A stretch of DNA of 64,000 nt from Paralithodes platypus (taxonomy: Eukaryota > Arthropoda > Malacostraca > Decapoda > Lithodidae). The stretch is taken from positions 11,375,083-11,439,082 of the forward strand of contig CM064560.1 in assembly GCA_032716605.1 (NCBI GenBank), in the 5' to 3' direction. The notes beneath the pieces are model-generated. The model worked only from the letters and a program-made list of their open reading frames with translations. It was not told the DNA's origin and made no database searches. This document shows positions 44,579 to 53,826 of the stretch, in pieces. Every line of letters starts with the position of its first letter. The stretch's first letter is position 1. Both the position numbers and the translations under genes were made by a program.

Positions 44579-47480
44579 ATGGAGCCTACACGTCCCTCAC
44601 GCTCGCTCCCTGATGACACAACCAGCCCTCCTTCTGGTGGTGTTAGCCGCCGTGGAAGGCAGAGGGTGGCTGCCAAAGACCCTAGCTACCAGTACGACAC
44701 GCCCTACAGCTCAGAGGACGAATCACCAGCACCAAAAGCACGTAAAACACGTGCAAGCAGGGCAATGGCACAGAGGTCATTGGTCTTTCGGGACACTGCC
44801 ACCACGACCCAGGCCACTGCAACAACCACTACCACCACCACTGCCACCACTGCCACCCCTGCCACCCCTGCCACCGGTACCAGCGACGCAGGAGGCCGCC
44901 CTAGGGCTGCATTACCTGCGGGGGCAGGAAAAATGAAAGGCACGGGCGTAGGGAAGAGAACCCGTACGCCAGCCACAGTGCCCCTACCACCACCACCACC
45001 ACCAGCCGCCCCTGGCCCAGCTGCCCCTGCCGCCCCTGCCGCCCCTGCCGCCCCTGCCGCCCCTGCTGCCCCTGCCGCCCCTGCCGCCCCTGCCCAAGGA
45101 ACAGGGAAGGGGAAGGGGAAAGGGAGAGGGAAAGTGACTGGGAAAGCGACTGCTGGCCCTGGTGTCCCTGCCGGCCCTGCTGCCCCTGCCGCCCTGCTGC
45201 CCCTGCGCCCCTGCCGCCCCTGCCGCCCCTGCCCAAGGAACAGGGAAGGGGAAGGGGAAAGGGAGAGGGAAAGCGACTGGGAAAGCGACTGCTGGCCCTG
45301 GTGTCCCTGCCGGCCCTGCTGCCCCTGCCGCCCCTGCCGCCCCTGCTGCCCCTGCCGCCCCTGCCGCCCCTGCCCAAGGAACAGAGAGAAGGGCGACAGG
45401 CACCACCATCATCTTGCCATCAAGGCCACGCACCACTGCTGCCCCTGCCGCCGCCGCCCCTGCCGCCGCCGCCGCCCCTGCCGCCGCCCCTGCCACCACC
45501 TCTGCTGTCCCTGTCCATAAGACTCCCGCACGTGCCAAAGTGACCCGGAAAAATCCCACACCATCTAAGTATGCCGCCCTGCTGTTTGATGGTGATTCGC
45601 AGGACATTGGCAGCCCGGGTTTCGACGACGAAGCCCTAGCACGGGACCAAGGGTGGGGGGATTTGGGAGTGGACAGTGGGAGTGAGTCCGACGTCGGTGA
45701 CGAAAACGAGGAAGGGCATCGTCTGTCGAGTGAAGAGGAGGGTAATGATGATGAAGTGCTGTATCGCGACCATGGAAGCGATATTTCAGACGCAGAAGAA
45801 GACGCAGACGACATTCCGATCCCTGGCATGCCTTCGTTCGATTGGTCTGACGGGGTCAATTTTGTACCTGACGTGCCCCAGTTCAATCCTGGGACGTCAG
45901 GAACAACTGACAACTGGCCCTGTGATGATCAAGCGAACGAAAGCGACTTCTTCCTCGCTTTTTTCGACATGGAGGTAATGACGTACATCGTTGCCCAAAC
46001 AAACGCCTACTACAGGTGGGTGTTTGGCAGATTGGACGTCCTTTCTCCAAAAGCGAGAATACGAGGCTGGGTGGATACGACTGTGGCAGAATTTCTGACG
46101 TTCTTTGCCTTGTTGTTCCTCATGCCTCTGATCAAGAAGCATGTGTTGCAACACTACTGGAAGCACGACCCTCTCATCGCCACCCCAACTTTCAATAAGT
46201 TCATGACTCGTGACAGATTTTTGTTGCTGCTAAGATTTATGCACTTTGCAGACAACGAAAATCCTAACAGGATTGACAGGATATGGAAAGTTCGGGAGGT
46301 GTTCACCATGTTGTTGGAGAGGTATAGGAAATACTTTTACCCCTTCCTCAATTTGGTGATTGATGAGTCGCTCGTGCTCTTCAAAGGACGTCTTGTTTTC
46401 AAGCAGTATATCCCCTTGAAGAGGCATAGGTTCGGAATCAAGCTCTTCGTGTTGTGCGACTGTGAAACTGGAATAGTGCTTGACATGATCGTGTATACAG
46501 GCACTGACATTGACATACCGAAAGCCGCTGCCAATGACCCCATGGGCATGTCAGGTGCCATCGTCAGGAAAATGTTGGCACCTTACCTGGGCAAAGGCCA
46601 CATCATCTACACTGACAACTGGTATACTTCTCCTGCTCTCTGCCAGTTTCTTTATGACAACCAAACGGGGTCATGTGGGACTGTCAGAAAGACAAGAAAG
46701 TTTATGCCAAAGTTCACAGGTGATGTCATTCCTCTCACAGATGCCTCCTCCAGTGACACACCTTCAGAAGACGACCTGGCCAAGGAACACCGCGAGAGGC
46801 ATGTGCGAAGAAGGCGACGAAAGGGGCAGAAATACAAGCAGCTCGAGAAGTGTGGGAAACTGATAGCCCTGAAGTGGAAGGATAAGCGAGACGTCCACCT
46901 GCTTTCCACCGTCCACACAGGTGCCCAGGTGGATTCTGGCAAAATCCACTACCGAACCAGGAAGACAATCTACAAGCCCGACATGGTAGTGGACTACACC
47001 AAAAACATGCGCCTGGTGGACAAGTCTGACTGTCAGCTGTCAGGTGTTGAGTGTCTGAGGAAGACTGTGAAGTGGTATCACAAGCTCTTCCTCCACCTAG
47101 TTGACATAACGATGCTGAACGCCTACAACTTGTGGTTGGTGAAGAAGGATATGGCCCCAAACCAGAAGCTGAAATTCCGGGAGTTCGTGTACAACGTCTC
47201 CTACCAACTCCTGGAGAAGTATGCCACCACCACTCACAGACGTACGGCATGGCGTGGGGATCACGTTCCTGACCGCATCCAGCTGGGTGTCGAAAGACAC
47301 TACACAACCAACACCGAGCTGATTGGCACTCGTCACAGGCAGGTGCAGTGCACCGTCTGCAGCTCCAGTGTGAGGAAACCCCATGTGACCAAAAGAGTCA
47401 CCTCAATGTGCGCCGAGTGCAAAGTTGCACTCTGCCTGGGTGACTGCTTCAGGGACTACCACACCTTCAAGAACTACTGA
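44579..47480 (+). CDS. piggyBac transposase (PGBD-type), near-intact, two 1-base losses
   Basis: Starts at ATG 44579 ('MEPTRPSRSLPDD') and ends TGA at 47478-47480; about 967 residues if frame is kept. N-terminus: acidic/Ser segment, Thr/Ala run, then very long Ala-Pro repeats alternating with Gly-Lys segments ('GTGKGKGKGRGK'). From about 45,800 the DDE_Tnp_1_7 fold follows. The DDD triad is visible: 'LVIDESLVLFKGR' (Asp codon 46362-46364), 'HIIYTDNWYTSPAL' (46614-46616) and 'MRLVDKSDCQL' (47019-47021). The C-terminal Cys-rich domain 'QCTVCSSSVRK...CAECKVALCLGDC' is complete. The frame changes within 45185-45215, where two single C losses in the GCC/CCT repeat shift translation from frame 2 to frame 0. 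These could be real mutations or assembly errors in GC-rich repeat. Confidence 0.88.
44985..45510 (+). repeat. Ala-Pro coding minisatellite in the transposase
   Basis: (GCCCCTGCC)n arrays encoding Ala-Ala-Pro, interrupted three times by a near-identical CAAGGAACAGGGAAGGGGAA block, so there is a higher-order repeat of about 130-150 bases. Open frames on both strands across it (Gly/Arg-rich on the minus strand) are artefacts. The two frame-changing C deletions lie in this array. Confidence 0.9.
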
Positions 47481-47580
47481 GTGTCGGCCCCTGCCCTGCC
47501 CTGCCCTGCCCTGGACTCGCCCCGTGCCCTGCCCTGGACTCGCCTCCTGCCCTGCCCTGCCCTGGACTCGCGCCCTACCT
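47481..47580 (+). repeat. CCCTG short tandem array after the stop codon
   Basis: Runs of CCCTG separated three times by CCTGGACTCGC, directly downstream of the transposase stop. It is similar in character to the Ala-Pro array but non-coding. Confidence 0.8.
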
Positions 47581-47831
47581 TACCTGACCTGACCTAATTG
47601 ATCACGCTACCTCATAATGTAACATATATATTATATAATGTATAAGTTCCAAAGATGTCCCTGTGATATAGCTTTTACATTATATAATTGTATGTTTCAT
47701 TATTTAGTTTATAAGTTTCAAAGATTTACATGTAATATGCCTTATTTTTTTAGTATATCAATATATATGTTTGTTATTAGCCTAAGTAATGTGTATATAA
47801 TTATTTTCTTACCTCAAATGAATTGTACAAA

Positions 47832-47851
47832 AATAAATATGTTTCAATAAA
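47832..47851 (+). promoter_or_regulatory. Polyadenylation signals for the transposase
   Basis: AATAAA at 47832-47837 and again at 47846-47851, about 350 bases past the transposase stop, in AT-rich sequence. The placement fits a 3' end for the transposase mRNA. No TATA box was pinned down upstream of 44579. Confidence 0.55.
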
Positions 47852-47908
47852 TCATGTCAAACCTACTATGATAATAAAATAAAACAATAAAAAAAGAAAA
47901 AAAGAAAA

Positions 47909-47990
47909 CAAGGTCATGTCATTGTATTCTTACAATATGATATATTCTATGAATATTTCATATTGTTTGAATACAATGGCATGATCTTGT
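47909..47990. repeat. Imperfect 35-bp hairpin
   Basis: ACAAGGTCATGTCATTGTAT at 47909 pairs with ATACAATGGCATGATCTTGT ending at 47990. The arms are about 35 bases with around five mismatches and an 11-base loop. It is flanked by A-rich runs on both sides. It could be a miniature inverted-repeat insertion. Confidence 0.75.
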
Positions 47991-48140
47991 AAAAAAAAAA
48001 ATTTATAAAATTTTTTCTAGACAATATAAAACCTTCCCCATAACCCCCTCCTGGATTCGATCCCACTACCCTACGACACTTTGAGTTTTCCAGTCCGCGA
48101 CCTTACCAACCATGCCACAGGAGCTCATACCAAATATCAC
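47991..48140 (-). repeat. tRNA-derived SINE head with long variable arm
   Basis: Minus strand: CTCCTGTGGCATGGTTGGTA (A-box), an extended variable region and GTGGGATCGAATCCAGGAGG (B-box and acceptor). CTCCTG pairs with CAGGAG like an acceptor stem, and the longer variable arm suggests a Leu/Ser-type tRNA origin. An A/T-rich tail follows toward 47991. Acceptor and anticodon details are degraded, so it is not a functional tRNA gene. Confidence 0.6.
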
Positions 48141-48926
48141 TCAAAACTTCGTGTGTACAATCGAAATGACAATATACAAAAAAAAATGAATTATCCCACC
48201 AATTTACGTTTGTAAATTGATGGGATTATCAATTATATCATGCCAAGGTTTATAATAGTTTGTCTCTGTCAAGAATTAGTAATTATATAACTTTATTCTG
48301 TCAAAAATTGCCCAAACACTCAGCAAAATTGCCCCTCTCAGTGTGACTCCACTCATTTTCACACGGTCAGGCGGTCACGAGGTGACCCTTGCCGCTCCTT
48401 GATTCTCCAGCTACAGCAGCTCTGTCTGGGAACAAAATTGGTATAAATACAATAATGGATAAAATACTCTTCACAAATACATTTGTATTGTATAATATTG
48501 TAAATAAAATGAATAATAACTGTGTGGGTGTCGAAAATTGCTCAACCAGCTTTCTTATGTCTCGCCTACGCGCGTATATTGGATTATACATAGTCATGAC
48601 TGTCATACAAATAATTGCAGTAGGTCTCGAATATACATTTAGATTGCATATTACTTCGAAATAAATAAGTAAACGTTTCTCTGGTGGCAATCTACCCTTT
48701 CGCAGGTGTAAGGAGACGCCAGTCTATATTTAGCCCTCTATCACAACAGGCAATCTGCCTGTGTTGACTCAGCACCGTCGCTGGTGGTCTATAAATATAG
48801 TACTTTATTTACAGTCAATGGCCTACATGTTTCTGTGGTACTTCACATGTGTCTAAAATGCAATGTCTGCTTGCATAAAAATGCAATTCTGAAGTCCATT
48901 TATATGTACGACATACGCATGTCTCA

Positions 48927-48930
<4 letters not shown>
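48141..48930. other. No supported gene (piggyBac 3' side)
   Basis: Open frames on both strands at 48367-48690 overlap each other and show no motif. The region lies within the proposed piggyBac boundaries but is not transposase. Confidence 0.35.

Positions 48931-48959
<29 letters not shown>
48931..48959. repeat. (CT)n microsatellite
   Basis: About 28 bases of uninterrupted CT. Confidence 0.9.
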
Positions 48960-48963
<4 letters not shown>

Positions 48964-49228
48964 CCTGACTCATGTTATTGTAGACCTGTTGATGGCAACG
49001 AACACCAGCCATCTGGTAGACATAAGGGTCAAAATACCAAACATCAATACGCCTGGGGCGCCTCCACAATTATCACTAAGCTGGTTATCTATCTAGAGAT
49101 CTGCCTGACTTCCATCTCTCCACGACTCACTCACTCACTGCACCCCTGCATGCCTCCCTCCCACCCACCCACCCACCCCCAACCCCCCCTTTCAGGCTTC
49201 CGTCTGCTAGAAACACATTCACAATTTG

Positions 49229-49815
49229 CGTAAATATCGCATCAATTGGGCTATATGCGGTATATTCCTTGTTATATGGGACGCCTACATATGTACACGT
49301 CTTTATTATAGCATGAGAGTGCTCTAAATACAAGATTGACGTGATATTTATGGCGTAACACACCCTCTCCCCCTTTCATTCCCACCACAACTCACTCACA
49401 CCTTGGTTCACGCATAGAAACTCATTGATAATGTGCGTAAATATCGCATGAATTGGTTTATATGCGGTATATATTTTGATATATGGCACGTATACATACG
49501 TACAAGTCTGTATTATAGCGTGACAGTGCTCTACGTACAAGATATACGTGATATGTATGGCGTAAACCACACTCTCAGCTCATAAATTGCCGCCAAACCT
49601 CCAACACATCTTCATTCCCGCCTAAATATTCTCTTATAATTCCCTTATATATTGCAATTTTTGGTCACTATGAGGCATATTCATTGTTATATGGGTGCCC
49701 TACACATGTATACATACTCTAAATAGCCTAAAAGGGCTCGAAAAAGGAGATATACGTGATAATACGCGGTAACCCACCCCCTCCTCCCTCTCCTTCTATC
49801 CCCTGCGCGCGTAAA
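49229..49815. repeat. Tandem repeat, unit about 185-206 bp, 3 copies
   Basis: Units begin GCGTAAATATCGCAT at 49229 and GCGTAAATATCGCAT at 49435, then CGCCTAAATATTC near 49619, with a further GCGCGTAAATATTC near 49805. Each contains GTTATATGG, a TACATA.GTA.A segment, TAGC.TGA.AGTGCTC or a variant, and GACGTGATATxTATGGCGTAA. The open minus-strand frames at 49127-49570 are the same repeat frame twice and are not evidence of a gene. Confidence 0.8.
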
Positions 49816-50073
49816 TATTCGGCAGGGAAATCTCGCCGCTCGATGACAATCTAGCCGCGCGGTGCCATTCGCTCCACATTTTTCAACTACGGACCGTTCC
49901 CCTACCCCCCCCAGACATTTTTTGGGGGGTCAAATATATATGGGCCGATGCACGCAAACATTCCCTACACGATGATGTACTTTTTATCGAAATTGGCAAT
50001 AGGTCCCAAAATCATCATAGGTGCGCACAGTCTTACCCTGTAGAAAACCCCCTGTGCGCCGCGGAGAGGTTAA

Positions 50074-52054
50074 AGGGCATAGCTCATGCAATATCCCATT
50101 CCATTTTATCACTGTCTAAAGCATGTTAAAGAATGATTGATACTGCATAGCTGTCTTGGTTTACCATACATTTTTATCTAAAATAATAAACAAAGCCATG
50201 TATGATATTATAAGCTTAGATAATTAATGGCAGCTCTGTCGCCTCTCTCTTGTGTTAGTGATAACAGAATTAGACTGGGAAATTCGAATATATTTTCATA
50301 TTTCCCTTAGCTACCCTACCCTGATATATTTCATACATAAAGTAATGTGAAGGCAGCATTTGATATATATATCACGTGAGTGTAAAATGTGTCTATCCTC
50401 AAGTATCTATCAATACAATTATTCATAATTTAATAGTGGCCCCTCCATCATTGACGATATGCCTATTAACATAATAGTCTATTCAAGCCCCACGGTAGCC
50501 AGTTTTGAATCTGCCGCGTGGGGAAGAACAGAGTACTCGTCATAAGTGCAACGCTAATTCTCTTATGGAATCGTCTTATGATTGGGTACCCACTACGAAC
50601 AAACTTTCATAAAAAATAAAAAATAAAATTAGAATTAAACAGTGTTATACTAAGCTTTCCATCTCGGTGGATTTCTTATGTTTTGGATCACTGACGCTAC
50701 TAACCAGGCGTCCATACGTCCTTCTCTTCCCCGCGGGCAACCTGGTTGGACGTGTGTCACCTGAGCTCCGACACATTCTTTGTTCACTCAATTCTCGTGA
50801 GTCCTTGCTCATTTAGATATATATCTGAGTTGTATTGAACAGGGTTTAGACTAGCTAGCTCAGGCTGCCCCATTGGTATGCCCGCAGGAAGTGTTAAATT
50901 AGGGTACGTGTTACAGGCGCCTACGTGTTCTCCAGGACTGACACCTCATGGTTTGTGATATTTTTGTTTCTGCTGCGCATTAGCTATTGTTTTCTCTAGT
51001 TAGGAGGCTATGATCTTTGCAGAATAGCATGCGTTGTACATCGTGAAAAGATGCCGCATGTTTATTATTGTAGTAGACGCGCTAGTTTAAGGGTTGTCAC
51101 ACGTGGTGTGGAGCCTTCTAGCGTACGAATCTGCATACGGGCCCCTCTCGTGGGCCTCTTATCTCCGTGCTGCGGCTGTGATGTCTCCAGGTGTCGACGT
51201 CTTCATTCAGAATACTTCTTCAAGCCTCGTGGCTAGCCTCAGTAGGGGTCTCCATTAGCTGTTAGGGGTTATTTTATATTTACCATTTTATGTGTGATAT
51301 ATGTCCCCCTTTTCTTGGCCCCCCCTTGTTGTCGCGCGTCGATCACGTGCGTTAGGAGCCTAGGAGACATCCTTTATGTTTTGTTGGGGTTTTGCGGTTT
51401 AGTCATCCTGGGTAGTTGACTTCTCCGTGATTGTTCTGGCCCGCCGGACCTCGTTCTGCGTTTCGAGGCCTGGATCCCACCGTGCTGGTGGCCGGGCACA
51501 ACCAACCCTGAGTAGTGTGCCACTACACACCTTTTGCGGCGGGCATGCCTAGTCCGGCGGAAAGGGTCGGTCTGTTGACCGGTTTTTTGACTCGCCCTGC
51601 GAACAGTCCAGTACCTCGCCACTCAGCGGGACTAAGAGGGTACAAACAGTTGGTCCGGCTAACAGAATAGCCATAGGCACTGTGGACGGTCCATTACCTC
51701 GCCCCGCTCAGCGGCGCGAGTAGGACAAGTATCTTTCTGGCTAGTCAACTAGCCACAGGAAGACACAGGACCGGATTCCGGTTAAGGCCAGTGACCCATG
51801 TCACAGGTAAGCAGTCACATGAAAACCCCGTTGAAAGGGGGTGGGGTTTTTTCACGTTAGCTCTCAGGCGGCGGAAATATAGTTGGCGGTGGTCAACCAG
51901 TTTTGCGGTATCTAGGAGTCGGTAGGATGTGTGAACACCTCTCAGGTTATCCTTATGAGCATTAATTCCTGGCAATTTCTAATTCCAGATCTTGTCACAT
52001 CTTGAGCAACACTTCAGAGGATCGTTTCCCGGCGGGAAGGGGAATTGAGTAACC
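50074..52054. other. Leader region of the ORF1-like element (non-coding)
   Basis: No gene motif. A 30-base block at 50434-50463 recurs exactly, inverted, at 7748-7777. Between about 51604 and 51770 an imperfect tandem repeat of about 80 bp (TCCA.TACCTCGCC..CTCAGCGG...GGCTA..AGAATAGCCA or ...TCAACTAGCCA) occurs twice. Some of this is likely the 5' UTR or terminal repeat of the element carrying the ORF at 52055. Confidence 0.4.
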
Positions 52055-53826
52055 ATGCCTCAGTTTTCAATTTGTGCCACGCCTACCTGTCTTCTAGTCC
52101 CAGTCACAGCTCATAAGCTGTGTATTAGATGCGTGAAATGCCTAGACAAGTCCAAATTTGTGTGGACTTCTCGGAAATGTCCAATTTGTTCAGACCTTTT
52201 TGAAGAATGGATCGCTAGCCAAGATATGTCATGCTTGCTAGCCTTGATACAAATAAAGAATAAATTTGCTTCATACACCACCAGGGTGGCGAATGTAGAA
52301 CTTTTTTGTGATAATGCCGAACTGCTACGGCTTATTTCCCTTTCTTCTTTTGAAGATCCCCCATGTTTTCGGTCAAATCCCCTTGTTGCAACTAACTTCC
52401 CCCAATCAGTTAGTCAGTCAACACTTTCGGTAGAGCCTTTTGCATGTGAGGTTCACTCCCCTCCCCACTCTCAGAGAAGAACTCGTTCTGTGTCGCCGGA
52501 GCCCCGGCCTCCTTCTCAACTGCAGTCACCCCTACGACTTAACGAGAGGTCTTCGAGCATGGACCAGCGGTCCCCCAAGAGGCGAAAATTGTTCAGTCCG
52601 TCACAGGACTCCTTTTCTTCCACAGAGCCTGATAGCCCGATAGCCCCCCCACCCAAGTGTGTAGGTCTAGTTCTCAATCTGTCCCAGCGGCGTCTGCCTC
52701 GGAGACGCCGGAGTTTTTTCCTGGTCTCCTCGGGACAGACGCCGAGGGGCATCAGTCGGCCACTAGGGTTAGATCCAAGGTGAGGGTTGTACTGCAAGGA
52801 GCTAAATTAGTTCTATCTAAAGGATATTTCCCTTGTGTTGAGGTAAATTTGTCTGATTCTACGGCGTCTACCCCGGAGCGGCCCCGCAAGGTAGTGGAGG
52901 GTGTCTCAACACCCTGTCCGGCGAAGTGTGGTACAAGTAATATTCTTACACCTAGTAAGCTAACCCCCTTTTTGTAGTGCAGGACAGGGGCAACCTGAAA
53001 CGGCGATCCATTCAGAGCCGGTACCACGTAGTGTAGAATTGCCGGGGGAAATGCTCCATTCCCCAGCTCATCAAGAAGTAGATAAGGTATTCGACAGCAA
53101 AGGTACTAGTGGACAGGTTGGGGAGTCAGAAACAGTAGAAAAGGTAGGGTCCAAGTCTCTCAAGAAGCCACGCCCTCAGTGTGTTACGGCGAAACATTTA
53201 GATGAACTATTACAACAAGTGTTGAAACAGTGTGCTATCTCTAAACGGGCCCTCGAGATTCTTCTACCGGCAGTGGGATTTCCCTCAGATGCATCTGTGC
53301 TCTCTCCCGCCGTGGACTATGCCGTTCAACCACTCACCACTGTCCCCTTGGTTAGTACAGGAACGCAACAAAGCGGACCAGTTTACCCCTTATCACCACC
53401 TAAAGTAAATCTTTTGTCAGATTCAGCTACGGCCGCAGCTTCAATGCCGGCTATTAGTTTTTCACACCCTACGAAGCTTTTGTTTACCGTCACATCTAGT
53501 CCATCGGCGGAAGCTATTAAACCTCCACCGGGAAACATGGTTTACCATTGCTCCAATCCGGCCTTTCACCCTCCTTCAGTTTAAAAAAAAACAAAGGGTG
53601 TAATCCCTCACTGGCAAGAACCAGTCGATATGTGGTGTCCGGTTAACCCACCCAAGTCGGGAGAGGGACACAGATCCATAAAGGGGGAAATCCCAGTACC
53701 GAGGGAGTGGACCATAGAAGTGAACAAACATAGGAAATTTAGGGCAAGAGATGCCCAAGGTAGGTTGGTGAAAGTACAGATAGACGCGTTCCCAGACAAC
53801 ACGAACTATCAATATTTTGTATATGT
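52055..53826 (+). pseudogene. ORF1-like Cys/His protein, N-terminal part (split by Gypsy-3)
   Basis: I do not recognise the family firmly. The ATG at 52055 starts a frame with Cys/His spacing 'CATPTCL', 'AHKLCIRCVKCLDKSKF' and 'RKCPICSDLFEEW', a zinc-binding-like N-terminus as in ORF1/gag of DIRS-like retrotransposons. Ser/Pro-rich low complexity follows ('RRTRSVSPEPRPPSQLQSP'). Frames change near 52650 (to 52657-52977) and back near 53000. A stop next to an A9 tract at 53582-53584 breaks the frame again. From 53630 it reads 'WTIEVNKHRKFRARDAQGR' up to 53826, where Gypsy-3 begins. It continues in frame at 62154. Confidence 0.55.

Larger units (their letters stand above)
44355..50073 (+). mobile_element. 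piggyBac-superfamily element
   Basis: The left end is TTAACCCGGGAGC at 44355, followed by two copies of CTGCGGGTAGACTCTTAAGA (about 44367 and 44401). The right end is proposed at GAGAGGTTAA, with TTAA at 50070-50073, the first TTAA with a CC-type inverted terminus after the transposase; the two ends match only partly, so the right boundary is tentative. It contains one transposase gene, polyadenylation signals, a hairpin, an inverted tRNA-like SINE and a three-unit tandem repeat. A TTAA target is characteristic of the superfamily. Confidence 0.7.

Noticed and set aside
44901..45913. Long minus-strand frames (Gly/Arg-rich and Ala-Gly-rich) opposite the transposase N-terminus
   Set aside because: They mirror the GC-rich Ala-Pro coding minisatellite on the plus strand; no independent motif or start context.
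46735..47307. 190-codon minus-strand frame opposite the transposase core
   Set aside because: Antisense shadow of a well-supported transposase CDS with a clear DDD triad and Cys-rich domain.
48050..48135. tRNA-Leu/Ser gene on the minus strand
   Set aside because: Acceptor-like pairing exists, but the anticodon arm is not convincing and an A/T-rich retroposon tail follows.
48367..48690. Small gene downstream of the transposase (open on both strands)
   Set aside because: Overlapping frames on opposite strands in AT-rich DNA with no motif, promoter or repeat-independent support.
49127..49570. Two similar minus-strand proteins suggesting a gene duplication
   Set aside because: Both are the same frame of a non-coding tandem repeat unit.
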